NCBI GenBank assembly: GCA_934518555.1 | Contig: CAKSXW010000007.1 | Location: 1 to 57,394 of the forward strand | Length of the DNA: 57,394 nucleotides | Origin: an uncultured Faecalibacterium sp. | GTDB taxonomy: Bacteria; Bacillota; Clostridia; Oscillospirales; Ruminococcaceae | Reading direction: 5' to 3' | The notes under the pieces: model-generated | What the model saw: the letters and a program-made list of their open reading frames with translations, nothing else | Database searches by the model: none | What the model was told of the DNA's origin: nothing | Shown: positions 36,707 to 44,132 of the stretch, piece after piece | Numbering within the stretch: the stretch's first letter is position 1 | How the letters are laid out: the number at the start of each line of letters is the position of its first letter | Translations under genes and position numbers: made by a program

Positions 36707-37489
36707 TTATGCTTCCTCCTGTTCGGCACGATGTTCCAGTTCCTGTGCGGTGCGCCGGACCAGCACTCCGGTCAGGTGGCGGCGGTACTCTGCGCTGCCA
36801 CGCATATTGGAGCCGGTGACCACCTGCTGCTGCACCTGGTCGGCCAATTCAGCGGCCGGGGCGGCAGACAGCTGGTACAGCACGGCACGCAGAGGCCGTG
36901 CACCCACGGCAAACCGATAGTTGCCGTCTGCCAGCCGGGCGGCGGCGCAGGTCAGCACCGGGATGTCGGTCTGGCTGTTTCGCACCGACTGGTAGCAGTA
37001 GGCTGCAGCTTCCTTTTTTACGACCAGACGCACCACGATGTCCCGGTCATAGGGCCGCTGTGCGTACTCCTGCAGGGGCACCAGACCTCCCTTGTACAGC
37101 TCTACCCAGCAGTCCATGGCCATAAACAGGGTCAGCACATCCGAAAAGCCGAACCGGCTGTAGATGCTGCCGCCCACAGTGGCCAGGTTCCGCAGCTGCA
37201 CCCCTACGATGTGGCGCAGTGCCTCCCGGACAGCCCCCTGGGTGTAGGTTTCCAGGCCAGGGTGGGTCTCCAGTTGGCGCAGGGTGACCATGGCCCCGAT
37301 GGAAAACTCCTCCGGGGTTTCCTCAATGGTATCCAGCCCCAGGCCAGACAGGTCAATGGCGGTGCCGACGTTAATGGTTTCCATTTTCAGCCAGATCATG
37401 CCGCCCAGAATGCGGTTTTGCTTTTTCTGGTTCAGCTGCCAGGCTTCCTCCAGGCTTTCGGCCCGTTTGTAGTCTCGGATCGTCATCAT
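36707..37489 (-). CDS. FAD-binding subunit of the molybdenum hydroxylase
   Basis: The 260-residue subunit has the FAD-binding start (YKRAESLEEAWQLN, ILGGMIWLKM), IGAMVTLRQLE, the flavin motif VGGSIYSRFGFSDV and a CO_deh_flav_C-like end. It would donate electrons to NAD or another acceptor. It is the first gene of the operon, with GGAGAGGG before an ATG-ATG pair and a promoter about 40 bases upstream. Confidence 0.93.
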   Translation of the reverse strand: MMTIRDYKRAESLEEAWQLNQKKQNRILGGMIWLKMETINVGTAIDLSGLGLDTIEETPEEFSIGAMVTLRQLETHPGLETYTQGAVREALRHIVGVQLRNLATVGGSIYSRFGFSDVLTLFMAMDCWVELYKGGLVPLQEYAQRPYDRDIVVRLVVKKEAAAYCYQSVRNSQTDIPVLTCAAARLADGNYRFAVGARPLRAVLYQLSAAPAAELADQVQQQVVTGSNMRGSAEYRRHLTGVLVRRTAQELEHRAEQEEA

Positions 37490-37508
37490 GTGCAGGTCCC
37501 TCTCCTTT

Positions 37509-37556
37509 TTATCACATTCTACTTTTATTTTATCACAGACACGGATTGCGTTTCAA
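37509..37556 (-). promoter_or_regulatory. Promoter of the molybdenum hydroxylase operon with direct repeats
   Basis: Minus strand TTGAAA (37556-37551), an 18-base spacer, TAAAAT (37532-37527). The 8-base word TGTGATAA occurs twice on that strand (37537-37530 and 37516-37509), exactly 21 bp apart, with the first copy overlapping the -10 box. This is a candidate regulator site. Confidence 0.6.
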
Positions 37557-37575
37557 TCTTTGATTGGGGTATAAT
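37546..37575 (+). promoter_or_regulatory. Promoter of the mocA-like gene
   Basis: TTGCGT (37546-37551), an 18-base spacer, TATAAT (37570-37575). Its -35 box touches that of the divergent hydroxylase promoter. Confidence 0.65.
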
Positions 37576-37610
37576 GGGGAAAATTCGCATGAAAAAGGGG
37601 CGGTCTTGTT

Positions 37611-38228
37611 ATGGAACAACCTTTTGCGGTAGGCTGCGTGATCATGGCCTCCGGCCGCAGCACCCGGTTTGGCAGCAACAAACTGCTGGCCCCCTTTGGG
37701 GGGCAGCCGCTGCTGTGCCGGGCCTTTGCCGCCACCCACACTCCCCTGGTGGCAGAGCGTGTGGTGGTGACCCGGCACGCCCAGGTGCAGGAGCTGTGCA
37801 ACGCCCAGGGCATCCCAGTGGTACTCCACGATCTGCCCGGCCGGAACGACACCGTGCGGCTGGGGCTTGCGGCCCTGCTGGAACGGCGCCCGGACCTAGC
37901 CGGATGTATGTTTTTGCCCGGAGACCAGCCCTTGCTGCGGACCGAAAGCGTAGAGGCAGTGGTCCGGGCCTTTTACAGCACAAAAAAACGGGATATCTGC
38001 CGGCTCTCCTACGGGGGGAGGGTCGGCAGTCCCGTTTTGTTTGGACGCCGTTATTTTGAACCGCTGCAACACCTGCCGGAAGGCAAAGGCGGCAGCTTTT
38101 TGATCCGGCAGGATCCGGACGCCGTGCAGGAAGTGCCTGCCGCCAGCCTCTGGGAGCTGGCAGACGCCGACACGCCGGAGGCGTTAGCGCAGCTGGAGGC
38201 CCGATTGATGCAGGATCAGAGTTCCTGA
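37611..38228 (+). CDS. mocA: MobA-like nucleotidyltransferase, probable molybdenum cofactor cytidylyltransferase
   Basis: The 205-residue protein has the NTP-transferase signature MASGRSTRFGSNKLLAPFGG and CMFLPGDQPLL for metal and nucleotide binding, close to MocA, which makes the cytosine-dinucleotide form of the cofactor used by xanthine dehydrogenase-type enzymes. Divergent placement from the hydroxylase operon supports that role. AAGGGG precedes the ATG. Its last 13 bases overlap the end of the convergent permease gene. Confidence 0.85.
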   Translation: MEQPFAVGCVIMASGRSTRFGSNKLLAPFGGQPLLCRAFAATHTPLVAERVVVTRHAQVQELCNAQGIPVVLHDLPGRNDTVRLGLAALLERRPDLAGCMFLPGDQPLLRTESVEAVVRAFYSTKKRDICRLSYGGRVGSPVLFGRRYFEPLQHLPEGKGGSFLIRQDPDAVQEVPAASLWELADADTPEALAQLEARLMQDQSS

Positions 38229-39613
38229 TCGTTCTTGGGCAGCAGCACGTTCAGCAGGATGGCTACGAAGGCAGCCGGAACAATACCGGACTCACCGCAG
38301 ATCAGCTGGAATGCATGGGGCGTATTGGCCAGGATGCCGCTGTTGGCACCCATGCCGTAGCCCACACCCAGAGCCACCGACACGATGGTCAGCTGGCGCG
38401 GGGTCATCTTTTCCTTGGTGATCAGCTGGATGCCGCTGACCACGATGGACGAGAACATCATAACGGCAGCACCGCCCAGGACAGCCTGGGGCATAATGGA
38501 GATCAGAGCACCCAGCTTGGGAATCAGGCCGCACAGGATCAGAAAGACGGCACCGGAAGCCAGAGCCATCCGGTTGACCACCTTAGTCATGGCCACCAGA
38601 CCCACGTTCTGGCTGAAGGAGGTGTTGGGCAGCACGCCGAACAGAGCGGCAAAGGAGGAGCCCAGACCGTCGCAAATGATGCCGCCGGACAGCTCCTTGT
38701 CAGAGGGCTCACGGCTCATGCCGCCCTCCATAACGCCGGAGATATCGCCTACGGTCTCCACAGCGGTGACGATGAACATGATCATCACCGGCAGGATAGC
38801 ACGCATATCGAACACGACCTTTACGGGCATGAGCTTGGGCATGGCAAACCAGGAAGCGTCAGCCACCTTGCTCCAGTTCAGCACCCACGCCTTGGTGAAC
38901 TCCACGCCATCGGCGGTGACGCCGGTGGTAGGCAGCACAAAGCCCATCAGGAAGGCGGCAACATAACCAGCCAGGATGCCGATGAGGATGGCGGAGGAGC
39001 TGAGGAAGCCGGTGGTCCAGTGCTTGAAGATCAGGATGACCACCAGTACGAACAGGGCCAGCAGCAGGTTTTCCATGGAGCCGAAGTCCTTGGCCTTATT
39101 GCCGCCGCCAAAGGAGTTGATGCCCACAGAGATCAGCGACAGACCGATGGAAAGCACCACGGTACCGGTGACCACCGGGGGGAAGAACTTCCGCAGGGGC
39201 TTCAGGAAAAAGCCCAGCACGCTCTCAAAAATACCGCCGATGATGGAGGCGCCCATGATGGCACCGTAGGCCAGCACACCGCCGCCCATGGTGCCTACCA
39301 CACTGTTGAACACCCCGATAAAACCGGAGCTGGTACCCATGATGATGGGCACACCGCCGCCCACGGGTCCGACGGTGAACAGCTGCACCAGGGTGACCAC
39401 ACCTGCCACGAACATGGCACTCTGCAGCAGGGTGACCTGCAGGTCTGCGAACTCACCGCCTGCAATGCCGCAGGCACTGGTGATGATCAGCAGCGGGGTC
39501 AGGTTGCCCACGAACATGGCGCAGACATGCTGCAGACCCAGGGGGATGGCCTGCTTCAGGGACATTTTACCGTCGAACTGATATGCAGCCTCTTCGAGCT
39601 TGACTTCCTTCAA
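38216..39613 (-). CDS. NCS2-family xanthine/uracil permease
   Basis: A 465-residue membrane protein with about 13-14 segments and family motifs PLGLQHVCAMFVGNLTPLLI near the start, GTSSGFIGVFNSVVGTMGGG, MIMFIVTAVETVGDISGV and GLGSSFAALFGVLPNTSFSQNVG. It imports a purine or pyrimidine base with a cation; the neighbouring hydroxylase favours xanthine or uric acid. I chose the TTG at 39613, because AGGAG lies about 10 bases before it; an earlier TTG at 39631 would sit on the RBS itself. Confidence 0.92.
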   Translation of the reverse strand: MKEVKLEEAAYQFDGKMSLKQAIPLGLQHVCAMFVGNLTPLLIITSACGIAGGEFADLQVTLLQSAMFVAGVVTLVQLFTVGPVGGGVPIIMGTSSGFIGVFNSVVGTMGGGVLAYGAIMGASIIGGIFESVLGFFLKPLRKFFPPVVTGTVVLSIGLSLISVGINSFGGGNKAKDFGSMENLLLALFVLVVILIFKHWTTGFLSSSAILIGILAGYVAAFLMGFVLPTTGVTADGVEFTKAWVLNWSKVADASWFAMPKLMPVKVVFDMRAILPVMIMFIVTAVETVGDISGVMEGGMSREPSDKELSGGIICDGLGSSFAALFGVLPNTSFSQNVGLVAMTKVVNRMALASGAVFLILCGLIPKLGALISIMPQAVLGGAAVMMFSSIVVSGIQLITKEKMTPRQLTIVSVALGVGYGMGANSGILANTPHAFQLICGESGIVPAAFVAILLNVLLPKNDQEL

Positions 39614-39678
39614 ACGTTCCACTCTCCTCAATCGTTGAATGTTTTTGATGTTTTAAATGCTTTGCAAAAAGCTGGTTC

Positions 39679-39707
39679 ATTATAGCAAAAACGAAAAATG
39701 TTGTAAA
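39679..39707 (-). promoter_or_regulatory. Promoter of the permease gene
   Basis: Minus strand TTTACA (39707-39702), a 17-base spacer, consensus TATAAT (39684-39679). The leader of about 60 bases is too short for a purine riboswitch. Confidence 0.75.
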
Positions 39708-39769
39708 TTAAGTATGACTTTTCCGTGAACTGTCATTTTTCCTCTTTGGGGCTGTTTTTGCCGTAGAAA

Positions 39770-39844
39770 CAGGAAAAAGCAGGAGGTCTGTGCCGGGCCG
39801 CACCGGATCATTGGCGGCCTTTTTTGCACAGAATCCCCTGCTTT
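39770..39844. terminator. Nested three-stem hairpin, probable bidirectional terminator
   Basis: Outer stem 39776-39783 with 39837-39844, middle stem 39787-39793 with 39826-39832, inner stem 39796-39801 with 39814-39819. Each stem is perfect. TTTTTT follows the inner stem on the plus strand, and TTTTTCC follows the whole structure on the minus strand. It lies in the gap from 39614 to 39942, which holds no gene but also contains the permease promoter. Confidence 0.7.
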
Positions 39845-39942
39845 CTTTCGGAGTTGCTGCAATTTTTGTGCGATATGGAAATTTTACAGTTTCTGGCCTT
39901 TTTCGTGCAAAATATACACAAAGGGGCCTGAAAGCCCTGTTT

Positions 39943-40167
39943 TCAGCCTTCGTCCCCCACATAAGTGAACCGCTGCTGGGTCTTGCCATCCCGGGTCACC
40001 AGCTCTGTCCACATAGACACAGGGCGCACCCACAGGCCGCCTTCGCCGTAAAGCTGACGATACACCACCAGTTCTTCCTCGGTCTCGCTGTGCCGGGCCA
40101 CCCCCAGCACCTCATATTCCTTGCCTTTAAAATGCCGGTAACGCCCCGGCCGGATCTCCTCGCTCAT
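39943..40167 (-). CDS. DUF1653 family protein
   Basis: The 74-residue protein consists of the DUF1653 domain: IRPGRYRHFKGKEYEVLGVA, then EELVVYRQLYG, WVRPVSMW and a C-terminal RFTYVG. It is an SH3-like beta-barrel in known structures, with unknown function. AAAGGAATC precedes the ATG. It follows the RmlD-like gene by 21 bases and is the last gene of the azlC unit. Confidence 0.9.
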   Translation of the reverse strand: MSEEIRPGRYRHFKGKEYEVLGVARHSETEEELVVYRQLYGEGGLWVRPVSMWTELVTRDGKTQQRFTYVGDEG

Positions 40168-40188
40168 GGTGATTCCTTTCTGTTCCTG

Positions 40189-41031
40189 TTATCGTTGTGC
40201 AAGGCCGTAGTCTGCCAGGCACTGCCGGAGCCCCTGCTGGGTGGTGCTGAACCGGATGCCGTATGCCGCCGCCTTGCTGCCGTCCATTGCCAGGTTCCGG
40301 GGCCAGTCCTCTGCCTGGAGCTGCACCGAGATGCCCAGTTCCTGGGCAAACTGCCGGGCCGTGGACACCATATCCTGGGTATTTCCGCTGCCAAAATTGT
40401 ACACGCTGCCGGGCAGTTCCAGAGCCTTTGGCAGGTTCTGGATCACCTGCCGCACATAGGTCACTCCCCGGTAGTCCTGCCGGGAAAAGGTCACCGTCTC
40501 CCCTTGCAGGGCGGCTCGCCACAGGTTCAGCAGCAGGTTGCCCCGGATAGGCAGGCCGTAGCCCGGCAGGTCGTACATCCAACTGGCCCGCAGCAGCACA
40601 GCGTCGGGGCAGATTGCCTGTACTTGCTGTTCCATTTCCAGCTTGCCCTGGCCATAGACGTTGGCAGGCTCCAGGGGCAGTGTCTCTGCCAGGGGGCCGG
40701 GCCGGGTGACCCCGGCATAGACCTGGTCCGAGCTGAAAGCCACCAGCTTTGCCCCACAGCACCGGGCCGCCCGGGCCACCCACACCGGCAGCTCCACGTT
40801 AGCACGCTGGGCCTGTTCCGGGTGCCGGGCGCAGTAGCCGGTATCGGAAAGGGCTGCTGTGTGGACGATGCCCTGGGGCTGCAGCTGCAGGATAGCATTT
40901 TGCACCTCTGCCTCTGTGGCAGCGGCCAAAAAGCCCTTAGGCAGCACACACAGCTCTGCCTCTCCCAGGCCCTGCTGGAGGATCCGGGACCCCAGAAAGC
41001 CTCCGGACCCGGTGACCAAAATACGCTTCAT
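40189..41031 (-). CDS. NAD(P)-dependent sugar epimerase/reductase, RmlD-like
   Basis: A 280-residue extended short-chain dehydrogenase starting MKRILVTGSGGFLGSRIL (Rossmann motif GxxGxxG). It has SDQVYAG, a catalytic-type Tyr-x3-Lys (VYGQGKLEME) and FNFGSGN-like substrate loops, as in dTDP-4-dehydrorhamnose reductase. No other sugar-nucleotide genes are near, so the substrate is open. The start at 41031 has AAAGGAG 9 bases upstream; an extension to 41079 is not supported. Confidence 0.85.
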   Translation of the reverse strand: MKRILVTGSGGFLGSRILQQGLGEAELCVLPKGFLAAATEAEVQNAILQLQPQGIVHTAALSDTGYCARHPEQAQRANVELPVWVARAARCCGAKLVAFSSDQVYAGVTRPGPLAETLPLEPANVYGQGKLEMEQQVQAICPDAVLLRASWMYDLPGYGLPIRGNLLLNLWRAALQGETVTFSRQDYRGVTYVRQVIQNLPKALELPGSVYNFGSGNTQDMVSTARQFAQELGISVQLQAEDWPRNLAMDGSKAAAYGIRFSTTQQGLRQCLADYGLAQR

Positions 41032-41085
41032 GGTCCCACGCTCCTTTTCTGAAGGGTAGATGCTATCCGTGTCCCACATCGGTCC

Positions 41086-41391
41086 TCAAAGGAACAGCTC
41101 CAGCCCAAAGACCACAGCGCAGCAGGCCACCGATACCGGGAACAGACCTGCACCACACCAGGCCAGCAGAATGCCCACCACCAGGGCCGCTCCACCTGCC
41201 ACCGGGCTTTGGGTGGCCTGGAGGATGGCCGGGAAGGTCATGACCGCCAGGGTCACATAAGGCACATAGTACAAAAAGGACTGGATGAACCGGTTGCGGA
41301 TAGGCTTCCGGATCAAGGTCAGGGGCAGGATGCGGATGGCATAGGACACCAGAGCCATCACTGCAATGTAAAGGTAATTGTTATGCGTCAT
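41086..41391 (-). CDS. azlD: AzlD-family branched-chain amino acid exporter subunit
   Basis: The 101-residue protein has four membrane segments and the AzlD pattern VSYAIRILPLTLIRKPI and YVPYVTLAVMTFPA. With AzlC it forms a two-part exporter of branched-chain amino acids or their analogues. It overlaps azlC by 11 bases. Confidence 0.9.
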   Translation of the reverse strand: MTHNNYLYIAVMALVSYAIRILPLTLIRKPIRNRFIQSFLYYVPYVTLAVMTFPAILQATQSPVAGGAALVVGILLAWCGAGLFPVSVACCAVVFGLELFL

Positions 41392-42160
41392 GTTCTGCCT
41401 CCTGCTCTTTTACCGGGAACAGCACGGCTGCCCCACCGGAGATCAGCACCGTCAGCAAAATGGTACGGGTGCCATCGGAAAGGGCACCTACCCCGGGCAG
41501 ATACTGGCAGGCAAAGCTCAGCCCAAAGCTGAGGGCCACCAGGGCCGCCACTACCCGGCTCTTCCGGGCTGGTGGGATGATGATGGCCAGGAACATTCCA
41601 TACAGGGCCACGCTGAGGGCACTGACTGCCCGAAGCGGCAGCAAGTTCCCGGCCAGGATGCCGCAGGCGGTGCCGGAGGCCCAGGCAGGGGCAGCCAGCA
41701 GGATGGCCCCGTAGGTATAGCAGGGGTTCAGGCAGCCGGGCCGGGCAATGGTGATGCCAAAGATCTCGTCGGTAACATCGTAACCGATGACCAACCGGTG
41801 CCAGAAGGGGGTCTCCGGTGCAAAACGCTGGGCCAGGGCGCAGCTCATCAGCAGGTACCGGGCATTGGCAATGAGGGTGATCATGGCCACCTCCAGATAG
41901 GTGGCTCCGCTGGCAATGAGGGCAAAGGCGGCATATTCCCCGGCAGAGGCGTTGTTCAGCAGGCTGGCCAGGAACCCCTGAAAGGGGGTGAACCCTGCCT
42001 TACGGGCCGCAATGCCCAGGGAGAAGGACACTGCAAAATAACCCAGGGCAATGGGCACCCCATCCCGCATCCCCTGGCAGAACACCGTCCTGCGGAAGGC
42101 CCAGGCCGGACGCCCGGTTCCTACCAGGTCCCGGCTCAAGAGCCGATCACTTGTTTCCAT
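41381..42160 (-). CDS. azlC: AzlC-family branched-chain amino acid exporter subunit
   Basis: The 259-residue membrane protein has the AzlC signatures GMRDGVPIALGYFAVSFSLG, NNASAGEYAAFAL and NARYLLMSCALAQ, with about seven membrane segments. It pairs with AzlD. The ATG at 42160 has AAAGGAG upstream; a long in-frame extension to 42304 lacks an RBS. It is the first gene of azlC-azlD-rmlD-like-DUF1653. Confidence 0.92.
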   Translation of the reverse strand: METSDRLLSRDLVGTGRPAWAFRRTVFCQGMRDGVPIALGYFAVSFSLGIAARKAGFTPFQGFLASLLNNASAGEYAAFALIASGATYLEVAMITLIANARYLLMSCALAQRFAPETPFWHRLVIGYDVTDEIFGITIARPGCLNPCYTYGAILLAAPAWASGTACGILAGNLLPLRAVSALSVALYGMFLAIIIPPARKSRVVAALVALSFGLSFACQYLPGVGALSDGTRTILLTVLISGGAAVLFPVKEQEAEHDA

Positions 42161-42304
42161 CTTCCTTGTTACTCCTTTTCCTTTTTGAATGACAAAGCCT
42201 ATTATACTCCCACGGCGAGAAAGAAAAAAGAGGCAGTTCCCCAGTTTTTGCCCCGGAACCACGCAAAAAATCGAATTATTTTGCCATTCTGTCCACAAAC
42301 GCAA

Positions 42305-42342
42305 GAAAACAGGCAGGTCCAGAGAGCGGACTTGCCTGTTTT
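42305..42342 (-). terminator. Terminator after the SipL-like gene
   Basis: A 12-bp stem (42309-42320 with 42328-42339, one G-T pair), a 7-base loop, and a T-rich run on either side, so it can act in both directions. Confidence 0.8.
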
Positions 42343-42349
42343 TCGTGAT

Positions 42350-43870
42350 TCAGGGCCCCGGCACCAGGAACCGCCGGGCCTGGGGCAGCACCCGGGTGTC
42401 GGCCTCCAGGCCATTGGCTGCCAGCATCTGGGCCGGCGGCACATGGAACCGCCGGGCAATGGGGAACAGTTCCTCCCCTGCCTGGGCGTAGTAGATCCGC
42501 AGGGAGATCTCCGGGTCCTTGGGGGCCAAGGGGTCTCCCAGGGCAATGCTGCCGATGCCCTGCCGGGGCCGGGAGCCCAGGATAGCCCCCTCTGCCCGGG
42601 CGGTAATGGTAACGCTGAGGGTGCCGCCGGTGCAGCTGCACTGGACGTTCTCGGTGCTGAGCCAGCATTCTGGGGTCAGCCGGATATCCGGCGGCACCTC
42701 TGCCGGGAGAGGCACTGCCAGGTCCAGGGTCTTTTCGTAGCTTTCCAGCTCTCCCAGACTGTTTTCTGCAAAGGCAGTGGCCACAGCTTTTGCGGTCAGA
42801 GCCCAGCCGCTGCCAGTCTGGGTGAGCTGTGCCGGGCCGTAGGACACAAAGCAGGCTCGCAGCAGGGCCCCGGCGTCTGGCAAAGGTCCGGTGCCGGAAA
42901 GGGTGGCGGTGGTATCCAGCAGGCACACCAGCTGTTCCGGCCACAGCTCCTGGGGGGTGATCTCCGTCTCAAACCGGGTGGAAAAGGCGTCTGCCGCATA
43001 CTGCAGCTGATACTCTCGCCAGGCTCGCAGGTGGAGCATCACGTTGGCGGTAAGCTGGCCGCTGGTCTCCTGTTCCCCCTGGGCCAGGGTAAAGCCCACC
43101 GGCTCCAGCACACAGAGGCAGCGGCAGTCCTCCGTCAGGCCTGCCACCTCCAGCACCTGCTGGAACCGCAGGGTGACGGCCTGGCTCTGGAGTTCTGATT
43201 CCTGCCGGGCACGCCAGGCGCACTGCACCTGCAGTTCCCCCTTGATCACCGCTTTGCCATTAAGCAGCTTGATCTCCCGGACGGCAGCAGTCCCGGCAAT
43301 GTCCAGCACTGCCGCCGGGGCCTTTGCAAAGGTCAGCTCTCCTTCGGCGGTGACCAGCTTTTCCAGCGCCGCCACACTGCGTACCCCCTGGAGGGTATCC
43401 AGCTGCTGCTCTATGCCGCCTTCCGCCAGGGCCGTGATAACCTCGGTCTTGTTCTGGGTGTACACCGACACCACCAGGCTCACGGCCCCTCGCACCTCCA
43501 TCCGGCGAGGGTTCACCACCCGGCTGTTAAGGTATTCAGTCTGCCCTTCCACCACGGCGGTCCAGGCCGTAAAGGGGAACTCCGGCAATTCCAGCTGCCG
43601 GGTAAAGGGCAGCTTTTGCTCTGTCTGGCACAGGCCAGCCCCTTCCTCTCCCTGATAATACACGGTGCACCGCAGATAGCCCTCCAACGTCAGCCGCCCC
43701 GGCTGTAGCTGTTTTTGCAGCACCACCGGCCGGGCAAAGCACTTTACCAGCTTGCACACCGAGGGCAGATAATCCGAGACCAGGATCTCGGTCTCCAGGG
43801 GCAGCTCTGCCTTTACTGTGCAGGGGGCCCCTGCCTGGGGCATGGTGTCCCGAAAGATCTTCAGCTCCAT
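42350..43870 (-). CDS. DUF3794 (SPOCS) and LysM protein, SipL-like
   Basis: The 506-residue protein carries three copies of the DUF3794/SPOCS fold (roughly residues 25-135, 165-270 and 310-410). A C-terminal LysM-like domain follows (YYAQAGEELFPIARRFHVPP, then MLAANGL). This is the layout of SipL, which binds SpoIVA and anchors the spore coat in Clostridioides. It lies just after the spoVM-like gene. If the host does not sporulate, it is a relic or has a new envelope role. The ATG at 43870 has AAAGGAG upstream; upstream codons in this frame run through a terminator and spoVM and are not real. Confidence 0.8.
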   Translation of the reverse strand: MELKIFRDTMPQAGAPCTVKAELPLETEILVSDYLPSVCKLVKCFARPVVLQKQLQPGRLTLEGYLRCTVYYQGEEGAGLCQTEQKLPFTRQLELPEFPFTAWTAVVEGQTEYLNSRVVNPRRMEVRGAVSLVVSVYTQNKTEVITALAEGGIEQQLDTLQGVRSVAALEKLVTAEGELTFAKAPAAVLDIAGTAAVREIKLLNGKAVIKGELQVQCAWRARQESELQSQAVTLRFQQVLEVAGLTEDCRCLCVLEPVGFTLAQGEQETSGQLTANVMLHLRAWREYQLQYAADAFSTRFETEITPQELWPEQLVCLLDTTATLSGTGPLPDAGALLRACFVSYGPAQLTQTGSGWALTAKAVATAFAENSLGELESYEKTLDLAVPLPAEVPPDIRLTPECWLSTENVQCSCTGGTLSVTITARAEGAILGSRPRQGIGSIALGDPLAPKDPEISLRIYYAQAGEELFPIARRFHVPPAQMLAANGLEADTRVLPQARRFLVPGP

Positions 43871-43934
43871 GGAAATTTGCTCCTTTCCCTGTCCGCATTT
43901 ACCACAACGGTATGCCGCCAGCCAGGGACTTATG

Positions 43935-43971
43935 CAAAAAAGCTCCCGTATGGAATTGTCCATACAGGAGC
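43935..43971 (-). terminator. Terminator of the yicC-to-spoVM block
   Basis: A 12-bp stem (43942-43953 with 43960-43971, allowing G-T pairs), a 6-base loop, and a run of seven Ts on the minus strand, 11 bases after the spoVM-like stop codon. Confidence 0.9.
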
Positions 43972-43982
43972 AGTGGGCAGGG

Positions 43983-44069
43983 TCAGCCCTGCGCTTCTTT
44001 GGAGATACCAAAGATCCTGCGTAGCACGCCACACAGGAACTTGGGGCTTTTGAGTACGATGACCTGCAT
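43983..44069 (-). CDS. spoVM: SpoVM-like 28-residue amphipathic peptide
   Basis: SpoVM is a tiny helix that senses the curved forespore membrane and recruits SpoIVA. This 28-codon frame aligns without gaps to the 26-residue Bacillus protein. It keeps Lys7, the key Pro9, Lys10, Phe11, Leu12, Gly14, Arg17 and Gly21; Cys13 replaces a glycine. AAAGGTGGG lies about 9 bases upstream and a strong terminator directly downstream. It is the last gene after rsgA and thiN, the place of spoVM in Bacillus. At this length, automated gene callers would normally skip it. Confidence 0.85.
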   Translation of the reverse strand: MQVIVLKSPKFLCGVLRRIFGISKEAQG

Positions 44070-44132
44070 TTGTATCCCACCTTTCGCTCAGATACCACAG
44101 TATAAGCAGAGAGGGGCAGGAATGTTCCGGCT

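Noticed and set aside
39614..39942. Purine riboswitch before the permease
   Set aside because: The promoter leaves only about 60 bases of leader and no three-way-junction signature is visible.
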